Positions 9,168 through 18,982 of a DNA stretch of 64,000 bases are shown in pieces. Below the pieces are notes generated by a model. That model was not told where the DNA came from, did not search any database, and worked only from the letters and a program-made list of their open reading frames with translations. The stretch comes from Candidatus Zixiibacteriota bacterium (lineage in GTDB: Bacteria > Zixibacteria > MSB-5A5 > DSPP01). Both the position numbers and the translations under genes were made by a program. Every line of letters begins with the position of its first letter. Within the stretch, counting starts at the first letter, position 1. The stretch lies in NCBI GenBank assembly GCA_022614805.1, contig JAKEHY010000022.1, positions 23,864 through 87,863 of the forward strand. The letters run 5' to 3'.

Positions 9168-11672
9168 CTATGAGTTTTGGGCAGTGGAAACCTTTAAGTT
9201 TCCACCTTTCTTGCGGCGCCTAAAATACAAAACCCCTTCCACCAAGAAGGTCGAAAAGAGGGCCACGGCTAAAACCTTCAGCCAGTCCTGGAAATGGATG
9301 GGGGCCAACTGCATCGCTTGGGCCATCGGGGGTAAGTAGATGAAAGACAATAGCACACTTATGGTTAGAACCCTTGTTATCCAGAAAAAGTGGTTTTTCA
9401 AAGCGATGGTCACACCCTTTCGCGAAAGCTCGATGGTCACGAGAAAGACTTCCGCAATGACAAGACTAGCGACCGCCATCCCGCGAGCCCCGGCGGCCAA
9501 TGCGCCGGAAGCCAGTTCATACCAGTACAACCCCAAAACCGCCAGCCCGATGGAAAGTCCGGTCAATACCGAAATGGTCAGTTCCGAAGCCGGCAGAATG
9601 GGGCGGTTCGGGTCAAGCGGCGGCTTTTTCATCGCTTCCGGGTCTCCTCTGTCGGCCTCAAAAACCAAAGCGACGGTCGGATGCATAATCAGCTCCAGCC
9701 AGATGATGACCACTGGTAAAAGCAAGAGGGGCAAACCTAAAAGGGGCACGGCTACTGCCAGAAAAACAATCGGCGTATGGAAGGTGATAAGGTAGCGGAA
9801 GGCCTTTTCAATTTTGGAAAAAATCTGCCGCCCCTCCTTCACCGCCTCCACAATGGTCTGAAAGTTGTCGTCCAAAAGCACCATCGTGGCCGCCTCCCGG
9901 GCCACTTCCGTGCCGCGCACTCCCATCGCCACACCGATGTGTGCTTCCTTCAAAGCCAGGGCATCATTGATGCCGTCGCCGGTCATCGCCACGATTTCCC
10001 CCCGCTTTTTCAATGCCGCCACCAGCCGGTGCTTGTGATGGGGCAAAACACGGGCGAAGATGTTGGCTCGTGAAGCCCGGCGGGAAAATTCCTCCTCATT
10101 CAACTTTTCCAGTTCTAGTCCGGTCACAATCTGGTCATCCTCGTGCTCCAACCCAACCGTTTCGGCGATATGGTGGGCTGTCAAGGGATGGTCGCCGGTG
10201 ACCATAACCACCCGAACTCCTGCCTGGCGGCATTCGGCAGCCGCGCGAGCTACCTCCGGCCTTGGCGGGTCAGAAAAACCCACCACCCCGAGGCAGGCCA
10301 GATGCCTTTCGTTTTCCTCCCGGCTTTCGGAAAAAACCGGAAGTTGTCCAAAGGCAACGGCAATCACCCGCATTCCGGTGTTCGCCAGCTTTTCATTCTC
10401 TTCTTGAAGTTTTTTCCTCCCTTCGCCATTCCCCTCGCACCGTGCCAGAATCCCCTCAACGGCCCCCTTGGCGCAGATGACAAACCCGCCGGCGGAGCTC
10501 CGCCAGACGTGGGACATATACTTTCCCTTGACATTGAAGGGATAATCCCGCACCAGCTTCCACTCGTCAAAAATTTCCTTCGGTTCAATGCCGTGTTCCC
10601 GGGCATGGGCGACCAACTCTTTTTCCAATTGGTCGGTCGGATTGGGCTCGCAGGCCATAACGATGGTCTTCCAGAAAAGCTCGTCATTCTCCCCTTCCGG
10701 ATGTTCTGCCACCGTAAGCTTTCCTTCCGTCAAGGTCCCGGTTTTGTCGGCGCAGATGACGGTGGTTGCCCCCAAGGTTTCGACGCCGGCCATCCGCCGA
10801 ATCAATGTTTTTTTTCGGGCCAGTCGGAAAACCCCCATCGTCAAATACAAGGTAAAAACGACCGGAAACTCTTCCGGCACGGCGGCGATCGCCAAACTGA
10901 CGGCGAAGAGAAACGACCTCCCCCAGCCGGAACCCCGGTAAAACTCGATGGCAAAAACCAGAAGACAGACAAAAACCGCCCAAGCCAAAAGCCGAACCAC
11001 CAGTCGGTCGATTTTTTTCTGCAGGGGGGTGCGCTCTTCTTTGATTTCGGTCAGAAGGTGGCCGATTTGACCGTAACGAGTTTCTCTCCCCGTTGCCGTA
11101 ACGTGGGCTTTCCCCTGTCCCGACAGAACCGATGTTCCCGCATACACGTTGGATGATTCCATGCCGGACGAATCCTTCGGTACGGGAATCGACTCTCCGG
11201 TCAAAGGAGATTCATCCATTTCGACATTGTTGGACTCCGCAAGCACGCCGTCCACCGGCAAAATGTCCCCTTCTTTCATAACTAAGACATCTCCCGGCAC
11301 CAACGTTTCGGACTGGACAACTTTTTCGACGCCATCCCGGACGACGAGGGCGGTCGGGGCGGTCAACTCCCGAATTTTCTTCAACGCCCGGCCCGTGCGC
11401 GCCTCCAAGGCCAAATCAACTGCGAGTATGGGAACGATGGAACCGACCAAGACCCAGCCGTCGCGGATTTCGCCCAACAGGAAATAGACCAAAGCGGCCA
11501 AAAGCAAAAGCAGAACCATCGGGTCGGCCAAACTTTTCAGCCCGTGTAAAAGCGCGGCAAACGGCGATTTGGGAATGAGAATGTTCGGCCCGAATTTCAA
11601 AAGTTGCTTTTTGGCCTCGTTGGAAGAAAGCCCAATACGGGGATCGGTCTCGAAAAGAAGCGTATCCGCCAT
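9168..11672 (-). CDS. Type II P-type cation-transporting ATPase
   Basis: An 834-residue ATPase. It has an N-terminal cation ATPase domain (about 1-60), the actuator loop with LTGESIPV, the phosphorylation motif DKTGTLTEG, the hinge MTGDGINDALALKEAHIG and a C-terminal bundle of about six helices. Membrane helix 4 reads VPEEFPV, where Ca2+ pumps of the SERCA/PMCA type usually have PEGLP, so the ion is uncertain although a calcium-type pump is the closest architecture. ATG at 11672 faces the DUF502 gene across a 109-bp divergent spacer that probably holds both promoters. Confidence 0.93.
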   Translation of the reverse strand: MADTLLFETDPRIGLSSNEAKKQLLKFGPNILIPKSPFAALLHGLKSLADPMVLLLLLAALVYFLLGEIRDGWVLVGSIVPILAVDLALEARTGRALKKIRELTAPTALVVRDGVEKVVQSETLVPGDVLVMKEGDILPVDGVLAESNNVEMDESPLTGESIPVPKDSSGMESSNVYAGTSVLSGQGKAHVTATGRETRYGQIGHLLTEIKEERTPLQKKIDRLVVRLLAWAVFVCLLVFAIEFYRGSGWGRSFLFAVSLAIAAVPEEFPVVFTLYLTMGVFRLARKKTLIRRMAGVETLGATTVICADKTGTLTEGKLTVAEHPEGENDELFWKTIVMACEPNPTDQLEKELVAHAREHGIEPKEIFDEWKLVRDYPFNVKGKYMSHVWRSSAGGFVICAKGAVEGILARCEGNGEGRKKLQEENEKLANTGMRVIAVAFGQLPVFSESREENERHLACLGVVGFSDPPRPEVARAAAECRQAGVRVVMVTGDHPLTAHHIAETVGLEHEDDQIVTGLELEKLNEEEFSRRASRANIFARVLPHHKHRLVAALKKRGEIVAMTGDGINDALALKEAHIGVAMGVRGTEVAREAATMVLLDDNFQTIVEAVKEGRQIFSKIEKAFRYLITFHTPIVFLAVAVPLLGLPLLLLPVVIIWLELIMHPTVALVFEADRGDPEAMKKPPLDPNRPILPASELTISVLTGLSIGLAVLGLYWYELASGALAAGARGMAVASLVIAEVFLVTIELSRKGVTIALKNHFFWITRVLTISVLLSFIYLPPMAQAMQLAPIHFQDWLKVLAVALFSTFLVEGVLYFRRRKKGGNLKVSTAQNS

Positions 11673-11781
11673 TGAAAAGCTAATTAGATATTAGCCGGAA
11701 GCTTGTCAAGAAAAAGCTTGCGGCTTCGATCAAGAACTGCCAAGGTTGACTTTTACAATCAATTTTTAGATTTTCGCCCGA

Positions 11782-12429
11782 GTGGAAAAATCGGGTTTAA
11801 GCCGACGGATTTTTGAAAAAATACGCCGGCTGTTTTTGGCCGGGCTTTTGGTGGTCGTTCCCATCATCGTCACCTTTCTCATTTTGCGCCTCTTGTTCCG
11901 CGCCGTCGACGGGCTTTTGGCTCCGGTTATAACCCAGTTGACCGGCCGCGACCTGCCTGGCATCGGGCTTTTGGCCACCATCGTAATCGTATTTTTGGCC
12001 GGTTTTTTCATCTCCTCCGTTTTCGGCTCGCGGCTCTATTCCATAGGAGAAGTTTTGTTCATCAAAACCCCCTTGGTGCGCACGGTCTATGGCGGCGCAA
12101 AACAGCTGATGGAGTCCATGTTTTTGCCCACGGGAAAAGCCTTCAAACAGGTGGTCCTGGTCGAATACCCCCGAAAAAACGGCTGGGCTATCGGCTTTGT
12201 CGGCGGCGAGTTGGTCGTAAACGGAAAACCCCTGATTTCGGTATTCGTTCCCTCCACCCCTACCCCTTTCACCGGCTTTGTGATCAACTATCCGTCGGAA
12301 GAAGTCATCCCGCTTTCGATTTCGGTGGAGGAAGGGGTAAAATTCGTCGTCTCCGGCGGCATTGTGGCGCCGGAGAAACTGAAAGCGGCCGGCGCGGGGC
12401 CGGTGGAACCTTTGGGAAAATTGGCGTGA
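11782..12429 (+). CDS. DUF502-family membrane protein
   Basis: A 215-residue protein starting at GTG 11782. It has two N-terminal helices (LFLAGLLVVVPIIVTFLILR and LLATIVIVFLAGFFISSVFG) and the DUF502 core (LFIKTPLVRTVYGGAKQLME, FVPSTPTPFTGFVINYP). The family is widespread and of unknown function. Its TGA overlaps the GTG start of the EIIA-CBS gene (GTGA), so it heads a coupled three-gene unit. Confidence 0.88.
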   Translation: MEKSGLSRRIFEKIRRLFLAGLLVVVPIIVTFLILRLLFRAVDGLLAPVITQLTGRDLPGIGLLATIVIVFLAGFFISSVFGSRLYSIGEVLFIKTPLVRTVYGGAKQLMESMFLPTGKAFKQVVLVEYPRKNGWAIGFVGGELVVNGKPLISVFVPSTPTPFTGFVINYPSEEVIPLSISVEEGVKFVVSGGIVAPEKLKAAGAGPVEPLGKLA

Positions 12430-13328
12430 AATTGGGCGACCTCTTGAGTCCGGAACTGGTCCTCTGCAACCTTTCCGCCTCCACCAAAAAAGAGGCGATT
12501 GCCGAGATGTTGAAAAAAATCGGCGAAAGGTACGACCATCTGGACACCGATTTGCTTTTGGAATCGGTGATGGAGCGGGAGGAGGTGGAGCCGACCAACC
12601 TGGGACGGGGTTTTGCCTTTCCCCATTCCCGCACGGAAGCGGTGAAGGAGATGATTTTCTCCCTGGCCATCTCGCGGGCCGGCGTTCCCGACAAAACCCC
12701 GGACCAAAAACCGGTCAACGTGATATGTCTGTTTCTGACTCCCCGCAATATGACCCGGCTTTACTTGCAGGCTTTTTCCGCCCTCGCCACCTTCGCCCGC
12801 AAGCCGGGCACTTTGGAGATGATTCTGTCCGCAAAAACGGTTCCCGAACTCATCGCCGTTTTCTCCAAAAGCGGCATTCTGGTTCGGCGGGAACTGGTGG
12901 CCAGGGATATAATGCACCGAAATCTGATAACGGTCCCGCCGGAAGCGACCCTGAAAGAGATTGCCAATCTGCTCTTTAAGCATAAAATTCCGGGAATGCC
13001 GGTGGTGGACAAAGCCGGCCGGGTGTTGGGTGAGGTGACCGAAAAGGAATTGATTACGGCGGCGGTTTCACCCGAATACCGCAAGGCCAAAAAGACCAAA
13101 AAGATTCTGCCCGACCCGTTTGAAACGCTGGTTTCCAAGGAGGACGACATCACGGCGCGCGACTTGATGTCCAAAAAATTCGTGACCGCTTCGGAGGCAA
13201 TGCCCGTGACCGAACTGGCTTACCGGATGCTGGACAACAACGTCCGCCGGGTGGAAATTTTAAAGAACGGCAAACTGGTCGGCATCGTCCTCCGCTCCGA
13301 TATCGTCGGCAAAATCATCCGCGGGTGA
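12426..13328 (+). CDS. PTS EIIA-Ntr-like domain fused to tandem CBS domains
   Basis: A 300-residue soluble protein. Residues 1-150 form a PTS_EIIA_2 (fructose/nitrogen type) domain; the phosphorylatable His lies in GRGFAFPHSR near residue 66. Residues 155-215 and 235-298 are two CBS domains (DIMHRNLITVPPEATLKEIA and DLMSKKFVTASEAMPVTELA) that normally bind adenosine nucleotides. No sugar permease is nearby, so a regulatory role resembling PtsN is more likely than sugar uptake. It overlaps the DUF502 gene by four bases, and its stop lies seven bases before the next gene's likely start. Confidence 0.9.
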   Translation: MKLGDLLSPELVLCNLSASTKKEAIAEMLKKIGERYDHLDTDLLLESVMEREEVEPTNLGRGFAFPHSRTEAVKEMIFSLAISRAGVPDKTPDQKPVNVICLFLTPRNMTRLYLQAFSALATFARKPGTLEMILSAKTVPELIAVFSKSGILVRRELVARDIMHRNLITVPPEATLKEIANLLFKHKIPGMPVVDKAGRVLGEVTEKELITAAVSPEYRKAKKTKKILPDPFETLVSKEDDITARDLMSKKFVTASEAMPVTELAYRMLDNNVRRVEILKNGKLVGIVLRSDIVGKIIRG

Positions 13329-13335
13329 GGGGACC

Positions 13336-14520
13336 ATAAAAGCGCTCTACAAGCTCCAATCCCTGGCCATCTTTACCGCTACGGAATCGCACGCCCAAGC
13401 TTGGTCGGCCTTCTATACCTTTCCATCCATCGTCTTTGCCGCCATTTTGATTGCCTGGGGGGCCGAATCGGCCCAGGTGATTGTTTCGCAGGGGCTGGCT
13501 TTGGCCGTTCTGGCTTGGTTGCAGACCTCCCCGGAGTTTATGGTGGAGGGGGTCATTGCTTGGCAGCAGGATATCAGTTTGATGACTGCCAATTTCACCG
13601 GTGCTTTGCGGCTTTTGGTCGGCTTTGCCTGGCCGATGGTCTACTTCACCGCCTTCTTCAGCGGCCGCAAAAAGGGGCTGAATTACGAAATCAAATTGGA
13701 CGGCGAAGATTCCGCCCCGGTGGTCGGCATTCTGCTCCCCGCCTGCTACGTCCTTTTCATCGCCACCAAGGCCTCCCTCAACCTAATCGACGCCGGCGTG
13801 TTGTTGGCGCTGTACGGCGCCTACCTTTTCGTTTTGAACCGCTTTCCGGCCAAGCATGAAGACCACGCCGCCGATATGGAGAGAATCCCCCGCTGGATTC
13901 TGTCCCATCGCAAGCCGGTGCGCAACATCCTCATTCTTTCCTGCTTCGTGGTCGGAGGAACGTTGGTTATTCTTCTGGCCGAGCCGTTTGTGGAGAGTTT
14001 GAAGGCGCTGGCCCTGGTTTTGGGCGTACAGACCTACTTTTTCGTGCAATGGGTGGCGCCGTTTCTGTCCGAGTTCCCGGAGTTCGTTTCCGCCTTTTAC
14101 TGGGCTCGCACGGTGAAAAAAGCGGCAATGTCCTTGATGAACACGGTCTCCTCCGTGATTGCCGAGCTGACCTTGCTGGTGGCCTTGATTCCCATCGTAT
14201 ACTCCTTTTCTCGCGGCGAGGTCTCCTCCGTTCCGTTCGATTACGAGCACCGGCTGGAAATTTATTTGACCGTTGTCCAGTCACTCCTCGGTTTTCTATT
14301 TCTGGTCAATATGCGCTTCAGTTTTTACGAAGCGGTCGGACTTTTTTCCCTCTGGTTTTTCCAGTTTCTTTTCCCGCATACCCACCGGGAAGTGATTCTG
14401 GTTTACCTTTTCTGGATATTGATTGAAACGATTAAGATTTTTCTGGGCCGCCGTAGGCTGGCCGCCTTTCCCATCTTTTTCGAACTCTGGCGGAAACATA
14501 TTCTGAAAAGTCACAACTAA
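13336..14520 (+). CDS. Na+/Ca2+ exchanger-like membrane protein, probable ATA start
   Basis: About 394 residues and about ten membrane helices. Two inverted alpha-like repeats are visible: WLQTSPEFMVEGVIAW with ANFTGALRLLVGF, and FLSEFPEFVSAFYWART followed by NTVSSVIAELTLLV. These resemble the cation-binding repeats of the Ca2+:cation antiporter family but lack the canonical GNSPE, so this is a divergent member. The first ordinary start in frame is TTG 13447, which would cut into the first helix. The frame is hydrophobic and coding-like back to ATA at 13336, which has GAGG five bases upstream, so I place the start there. It is coupled to the EIIA-CBS gene. Confidence 0.7.
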   Translation: MKALYKLQSLAIFTATESHAQAWSAFYTFPSIVFAAILIAWGAESAQVIVSQGLALAVLAWLQTSPEFMVEGVIAWQQDISLMTANFTGALRLLVGFAWPMVYFTAFFSGRKKGLNYEIKLDGEDSAPVVGILLPACYVLFIATKASLNLIDAGVLLALYGAYLFVLNRFPAKHEDHAADMERIPRWILSHRKPVRNILILSCFVVGGTLVILLAEPFVESLKALALVLGVQTYFFVQWVAPFLSEFPEFVSAFYWARTVKKAAMSLMNTVSSVIAELTLLVALIPIVYSFSRGEVSSVPFDYEHRLEIYLTVVQSLLGFLFLVNMRFSFYEAVGLFSLWFFQFLFPHTHREVILVYLFWILIETIKIFLGRRRLAAFPIFFELWRKHILKSHN

Positions 14521-15288
14521 CCCCCTCTTTCATACCCCGAACCTTCTGTCGAAATTGTACGTCCGGTCCCCAACGGATGAGCCGGGTCGTAAAGGGAAAC
14601 CGTCAGGAACAGATTGCTTATGACCTCAATCAGCTGTATTGTTGCCAGACAAAGGCAACAGACTATGCGATGGCTGGCGCAGTCATTGACCCCATTATCC
14701 GGCTCCCACCTTTGGCCGCGGTCTCAATCCCTCTCCTTACGGGGAGGAAATAAAGTCGGCGGCTGGCGGTTGGAGGGGAGCTTGATGAAGAGGTTTTCCA
14801 ATGGGAAACTCCCGGTTTCAAGGTTGACCGGCACTTTTTTCGCCGAATTTGGTTCAATTCGGCGGAAATTCGCCGACAGCCCGAAGGGGAAACCTGCTTT
14901 TCGGTCGCTAAGACATTGATTCAAAATGAATTAGCGCGGTTTGAGGCGAATGGAAACCAGGCACGATTTTTGTCTACTTTCCTTCGGGTAAACGTGTGTA
15001 GAGAGCCGGTATTTTCGAGAAATGTTACGCTTGGCTGTGTGCTTGCCGTGACTTCAAGTCAATCCACCCGGCAAGTCGGATTGACCTTCCCGGTCATTCC
15101 CGTGCAGGGAGATTCAACGACAGGGAAAAGTTGAAGGTAAGGGCCAGATTCTCTCCACAAACACTCCAAAGTCCAATGTAAACCATTTTTTCGGTCCCGG
15201 ACAGCCGGCACATAGTTTTTCCAACAACCACTCGAAAGCCCGCCTCAAAGGAGGGTTTATACTCTTCGGCGTTGGACGTTTAATAAGA
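14521..15288. other. Gene-free stretch of 768 bp
   Basis: No open frame here shows a recognisable protein, signal peptide or ribosome-binding site. The only structure seen is a hairpin at 14841-14864. The promoter of the downstream FG-GAP gene should lie at the right end, but no clear -35/-10 pair could be assigned. Confidence 0.5.
14841..14864. repeat. Perfect inverted repeat, 9-bp arms
   Basis: CGCCGAATT and AATTCGGCG separated by the six-base loop TGGTTC. There is no T-run beside it, so it is not an obvious terminator; function unknown. Confidence 0.6.
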
Positions 15289-17646
15289 ATGCAACAAGAT
15301 ATACGAGGAAAACCGGCGCTAACGATACTTCTCATCCTGCTGTCAGCTTCACCCGGCTTTGCCTTCCAGCCGCTTTTTGACACTTGGATGAGCTATGATG
15401 TAGGGAGTAGTCCTTACTATACCTGCGCGGCCGATTTGGACGGGGACGGGGACCCGGATTTGGCCGTGGCAATTAGTGGCAGCCACTCCGTTTCAATCTT
15501 GAAGAACAGCGGGGACGGGACTCTTGCCGCCAAAGTTGACTACGGAACCGGGGGCGGCCCTCGCTTTGTTTTTGCTTCCGATTTGGATGGGGACGGGGAT
15601 TCGGATTTGGCCGTGGCGAATTATGGCAGCAAAAACGTCTCGGTCTTGAAAAACAACGGGGACGGGACTTTTGCCGCCAAAGTTGACTATGGAACCGGAG
15701 GTGGCCCTACCTCCGTTTTCTCCGCCGATTTGGACGGGGACGGCGATGGGGATTTGGCCGTTGCGAATTACGATAGCAACACCATCTCGGTCTTGAAAAA
15801 CAACGGGGACGGGACTTTTTCCCCCAAGATTGATTACGGGCTCGGGGGCCACCCCCTCTCTGTTATCGCCTCCGATTTGGACGGGGACGGGGATTTAGAT
15901 TTGGCCGAGGTGAACGACCGCGGCCTCACCGTTTTTGACGACAGCGTCTCGGTCTTGAAAAACAACGGCGATGGGACTTTTGCTCCCAAGATTAAATACG
16001 GAACCGGGAGCGGCCCTTCCTCCGTCTTTGCCTCCGATTTGGATGGGGACGGAGATTCGGATCTGGCCGTGGCGAATTTTAACGGCAACAGCGTCTCGGT
16101 CTTAAAAAATAACGGCGACGGGACTTTTGCCGCCAGGCGCGACTACGGGGCAGGGAGAGGCCCGCGCTCCGTTTTTGCCTCCGACTTGGATGGGGACGGG
16201 GATTTGGATCTGGCCGTGGCAAATTTTACCAGCAACACCATCTCGGTTTTGAAAAACATCGGAGACGGCACTTTTGCCGCCAAATTTGACTATGGAACCG
16301 GGGGAGGCCCGCGCTCCGTTTTTGCCTCCGATTTGGACAGGGACGGGGATTTGGATTTGGCCGTGGCGAATTTTAACAGCAACAGCGTCTCGGCTCTGAA
16401 GAACAACGGGGACGGGACTCTTGCCGTCAACGATGACTACGGGGTGGGAAGCGGCCCTACCTCCGTATTAGCCTCCGATTTGGACGGGGACGGGGATGGC
16501 GACTTGGCCGTGGTCAATCAGGGCGGCAGCAACGTATCGGTCCTGAAGAACAACGGGGACGGGGCTTTTGGCGCCAAGTTTGACTACGGCGTGGGAAACT
16601 TCCCGAGCGACGTCTTCGCCTCCGATTTGGACGGGGACGGGGATGGTGACCTGGCCGTGGCCAATCAGGGCGGCAGCAACGTATCGGTCCTGAAGAACAA
16701 CGGGGACGGAACTTTCGCCGCCAAAGTTGACTACGGCGTGGGAAGTTTCCCGAGTGACATCTTCGCCTCCGATTTGGACGGCGACGGGGATTGGGATTTG
16801 GCCGTGGCCAATCTGGCAGGCAACACCGTGTCGGTCTTGAAGAACAACGGGGACGGGACTTTTGCCGCCAACGATGAATACGGTGTAGGAAGCGGTCCTA
16901 TTTCTGTTTTTGCCTCCGATTTGGATGGAGATGGGGACCGGGATTTGGCCGTGGCAAATTACATCAACAACACCGTCTCGGTATCGAAAAACAACGGGGA
17001 CGGAACTTTCGCCGCCAAACTTGACTACGGAGCCGGGTTAAGCCCCATCTCTGTTTTTGCCTCCGATTTGGACGGCGACGGAGATCGGGATTTGGCCGTG
17101 GGAAACGTTGATGGCGACAACATTTCGGTTTTGGAAAACAACGGGGACGGAACTTTCGCCGCCAAACTTGACTACGGAACCGGGTTAAGCCCCACCTCCG
17201 TTTTTGCCTCCGATTTGGACGGGGACGGAGATCAGGATTTAGTCGTAGCAAACAGTAAAGCCAGCGCCGTCTCGGTCTTGGAGAACAAAGGGGACGGAAC
17301 TTTTGCCGTCAAGGTTGACTACGGAACCGGGTTAAGCCCTACCTCCGTTTTTGCCTCCGATTTGGACGGGGACGGGGACCGGGATTTGGTTGTGACAAAG
17401 ACTAATAGCGACACAGTTTCGGTTTTAAGAAACCTGTCTGATATCTGCGCAATCGATAGAGGAGACATGAATGACGACGGCGGCTTGTCGCTGACGGATA
17501 TAGTCATAATGTTAAACTGCGTGTTTCTGGAAGAGGGAAACTGCGGCCCCTGCTTGGCCGACGTCAACTGCAGCGCGAACTTGTCTGCGGCTGATGTCGT
17601 GTGGGAAATTTACGCCGTGTTCTCGAAAATTCCATTTCCATGCTGA
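15289..17646 (+). CDS. Secreted FG-GAP/VCBS-repeat protein with C-terminal dockerin
   Basis: A 785-residue secreted protein. A signal peptide (ending at about residue 25, SASPGFA) is followed by fourteen near-identical repeats of about 49 residues with the core SDLDGDGD.DLAVAN and SVLKNNGDGTFAAK, the calcium-binding FG-GAP/VCBS blade pattern; fourteen units would fold as one or two beta-propellers. The last 65 residues form a dockerin-like pair of EF-hand loops (DMNDDGGLSLTDIVIMLN and DVNCSANLSAADVVWEI). It is likely a cell-surface or secreted adhesion module. The repeats are also nearly identical at DNA level with a 147-bp period, so assembly length should be treated with care. Confidence 0.9.
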   Translation: MQQDIRGKPALTILLILLSASPGFAFQPLFDTWMSYDVGSSPYYTCAADLDGDGDPDLAVAISGSHSVSILKNSGDGTLAAKVDYGTGGGPRFVFASDLDGDGDSDLAVANYGSKNVSVLKNNGDGTFAAKVDYGTGGGPTSVFSADLDGDGDGDLAVANYDSNTISVLKNNGDGTFSPKIDYGLGGHPLSVIASDLDGDGDLDLAEVNDRGLTVFDDSVSVLKNNGDGTFAPKIKYGTGSGPSSVFASDLDGDGDSDLAVANFNGNSVSVLKNNGDGTFAARRDYGAGRGPRSVFASDLDGDGDLDLAVANFTSNTISVLKNIGDGTFAAKFDYGTGGGPRSVFASDLDRDGDLDLAVANFNSNSVSALKNNGDGTLAVNDDYGVGSGPTSVLASDLDGDGDGDLAVVNQGGSNVSVLKNNGDGAFGAKFDYGVGNFPSDVFASDLDGDGDGDLAVANQGGSNVSVLKNNGDGTFAAKVDYGVGSFPSDIFASDLDGDGDWDLAVANLAGNTVSVLKNNGDGTFAANDEYGVGSGPISVFASDLDGDGDRDLAVANYINNTVSVSKNNGDGTFAAKLDYGAGLSPISVFASDLDGDGDRDLAVGNVDGDNISVLENNGDGTFAAKLDYGTGLSPTSVFASDLDGDGDQDLVVANSKASAVSVLENKGDGTFAVKVDYGTGLSPTSVFASDLDGDGDRDLVVTKTNSDTVSVLRNLSDICAIDRGDMNDDGGLSLTDIVIMLNCVFLEEGNCGPCLADVNCSANLSAADVVWEIYAVFSKIPFPC

Positions 17647-17761
17647 AGTGGAAGAGATACGCTATCCCCAGCTTTGACGAAACAAAGGCTGCGACGGCCT
17701 GCCGTATATTATCCGATTGAATGGCAAGGGGTTGCGGCGCGGTTCGATTTTTTAAACTTTT

Positions 17762-17788
17762 TTGGGCAAATTTGCGTTAAATTATAGT
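17762..17788 (+). promoter_or_regulatory. Possible sigma-70-type promoter of htpX
   Basis: TTGGGC and TATAGT separated by 15 bases lie about 60 bases upstream of the htpX start. The spacing is shorter than ideal, so this is a weak call. Confidence 0.3.
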
Positions 17789-17850
17789 TGAAGGCCCGGG
17801 TGGAGCTTTGAATTAAACCGGAAAAACCTTCAGGAGGTAGATAAACGAAA

Positions 17851-18705
17851 ATGAACTCGTTCAAAACATTCTTTCTTTTCACCCTTTTGACCCTGCTTTT
17901 GGTGGCGATTGGCGGCTACTTCGGCGGCCAGCAGGGAATGATATTCGCCTTTGTCTTTGCCGGGCTCTTGAACTTTTTCGCCTACTGGTTTTCAGACAAG
18001 ATGGCTTTGGCGATGTACGGGGCCAAAAAAGTGGAGGAAGCCGACCTTCCCCAAACCGAAAAGGACCGGCTTGTGCGCATCACCCGCGAACTGGCCCAAT
18101 CGGCCCGTTTGCCGATGCCCAAGGTGTATGTCATTCCCTCCCCCCAGCCGAACGCTTTTGCCACCGGCCGGAACCCCGAGCACGCTTCTGTGGCGGCGAC
18201 GAAGGGGATCCTGCAGCTTTTGAGTGACGACGAGTTGGCCGGGGTGATGGCCCATGAGCTGGCCCACGTCAAAAACCGCGATATTCTGATTGCCAGCGTG
18301 GCCGCCACCATCGCCGGGGCGATTATGATTTTGTCCCGAAGCGCGATGTTCTTCGGCGGCGGCCGGGACAACAACCGCGGCGGCAATCCCATCGTGATGA
18401 TTTTGCTTCTGATTCTGGCTCCGATTGCGGCAATGCTCGTGCAGATGGCGATTTCCCGGCAGCGCGAATTCGGAGCGGATGAGGGAGGAGCCAGAATTTC
18501 GCACAAGCCTTTGGCCCTGGCCGAGGCGTTGAAGAAGCTGCACAGCGGGGTCCAACGCCTGCCGATGCAAAACGCCAACCCCGCCACCGCCCATATGTTC
18601 ATCGTCGCCCCCTTTTCCGGCAAGCAGGCGTTGAGACTTTTCTCCACTCACCCGCCCGTGGAAGAGCGCATTGCCCGGCTGTATGAGTTGGCCAAGCATA
18701 TGTAA
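17851..18705 (+). CDS. htpX: HtpX-family membrane zinc metalloprotease
   Basis: A 284-residue M48 peptidase. Two N-terminal helices precede the catalytic block [11 protein letters not shown] (HEXXH zinc ligands, about residue 135); two more helices follow, then the third ligand region [12 protein letters not shown]. HtpX degrades misfolded inner-membrane proteins and is normally stress induced. ATG at 17851 has a strong AGGAGG ribosome-binding site about ten bases upstream. The gene stands alone and is followed by a family A-like palindrome and a clear terminator. Confidence 0.95.
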   Translation: MNSFKTFFLFTLLTLLLVAIGGYFGGQQGMIFAFVFAGLLNFFAYWFSDKMALAMYGAKKVEEADLPQTEKDRLVRITRELAQSARLPMPKVYVIPSPQPNAFATGRNPEHASVAATKGILQLLSDDELAGVMAHELAHVKNRDILIASVAATIAGAIMILSRSAMFFGGGRDNNRGGNPIVMILLLILAPIAAMLVQMAISRQREFGADEGGARISHKPLALAEALKKLHSGVQRLPMQNANPATAHMFIVAPFSGKQALRLFSTHPPVEERIARLYELAKHM

Positions 18706-18713
18706 CACCGTCA

Positions 18714-18737
18714 GCAGGCGAAATTAATTTCGCCTAC
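18714..18737. repeat. Palindromic repeat family A, GTAGGCG variant
   Basis: A 24-bp palindrome, GCAGGCGAAATT with AATTTCGCCTAC, nine bases after the htpX stop. It has the GTAGG-plus-inverted-core layout of the other family A copies but a different core. Confidence 0.6.
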
Positions 18738-18742
18738 AGAGG

Positions 18743-18772
18743 AAAAAAGCGGGCCGCAAGGCCCGCTTTTTT
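18743..18772 (+). terminator. Rho-independent terminator of htpX
   Basis: Stem GCGGGCC/GGCCCGC with a GCAA loop and a run of six T, preceded by six A. It could work in both directions. Confidence 0.9.
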
Positions 18773-18982
18773 ATTGGGTAAAATCTCTTCAAACGCTCTC
18801 CTAAATCGCAACGTATGAATAATCGAAAGACAACAATTGGGAAAACAGCAAAAAAAGTACTAAGTCCATAGGGAGGTATCATTAAGCCTTTTTGCCAAAA
18901 AGTCGCTCAAGAGCGTTCATTGCTTCTGGTTGCGGCTAATGAAAAGAGAACTGCGAAAAACTTCAGTTGTGGGCTTTGGGGT

